Positions 32,933-33,051 of a stretch of DNA of 33,051 nucleotides are shown here, piece by piece. The position numbers were made by a program, and so were the translations under genes. Every line of letters starts with the position of its first letter. Position 1 is the first letter of the stretch. The DNA comes from Pelargonium nanum (taxonomy: Eukaryota > Streptophyta > Magnoliopsida > Geraniales > Geraniaceae). The stretch spans positions 1 to 33,051 of the forward strand of contig JAYMTF010000597.1 of assembly GCA_036897485.1 (NCBI GenBank). Direction: 5' to 3'. A model generated the notes under the pieces. The model was not told the DNA's origin. It did not search any database and saw nothing but the letters and a program-made list of their open reading frames with translations.

Positions 32933-33051
32933 AAGATCTAAAATGATCCCTTAACTATTCGGTTCGTTGACATTTTGGTCCATCAATTATCAAACGTGTT
33001 ATTTCAGTCCAAAAGATAAGCGAAAGAGCCGTTATAGTCGAAACGTTTCAA
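32933..33051. mobile_element. Transposon-like end, cut by the window edge
   Basis: Words such as AAAATGATCCCTTAACTATT, 'cattttggtccatcaatta' and 'tatttcagtccaaaag' are typical of the ends of non-autonomous plant DNA transposons (MULE/MITE type). They resemble the block at 10444. Only the left part is in view, so the family and the other end cannot be seen. Confidence 0.45.

Overview
This is a nuclear genome window from a eudicot plant, most likely a rosid. The genes have short GT-AG introns, the spacers are AT-rich, and the proteins match Arabidopsis gene families. The EIN2 protein reminds me of Rosaceae sequences, but that is an impression only.

Layout from left to right. (1) 946-6652, minus strand: a complete EIN2 gene, the central ethylene-signalling protein. 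Seven coding exons give about 1279 residues. A long, probably spliced leader runs up to a TATA box near 8320. (2) 8330-14300: an AT-rich spacer with a diverged tandem duplication, a candidate DNA-transposon remnant and a GC-richer island of unknown origin. (3) 14611-19558, plus strand: a complete twelve-exon synaptotagmin/E-Syt gene of the SYT3 type (TM-SMP-C2A-C2B, 551 residues). Its introns carry a foldback repeat, small duplications around the exon 2 acceptor, and an array that copies the exon 11 acceptor. (4) 19900-20420: repeat-derived sequence holding a plastid-derived trnR-ACG remnant. (5) 20606-22942, plus: an intronless P-class PPR gene (778 residues) behind site II and telo-box promoter motifs. 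(6) 25558-27570, plus: a four-exon plastid RNA-binding protein of the CP29 type (294 residues), with a probable 3'-UTR intron. (7) 28300-33051: a recent 106-bp tandem duplication, a SINE-like element, remnants of a cyclic-nucleotide-gated channel gene, a duplicated perfect heat-shock element module and another transposon-like end.

The four intact genes do not form a pathway. EIN2 acts in ethylene signalling at the ER and nucleus, SYT3-like proteins tether ER to plasma membrane, the PPR protein is probably mitochondrial, and CP29 acts on plastid mRNAs. The PPR-CP29B order matches consecutive Arabidopsis loci (At2g37230 and At2g37220, from memory), which supports both ortholog calls. No clearly new multi-gene system was seen. 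The most unusual signals are the intronic array of decoy splice acceptors in the SYT3-like gene, the plastid-DNA insertion, the start-stop uORF in front of the PPR gene and the duplicated heat-shock elements.
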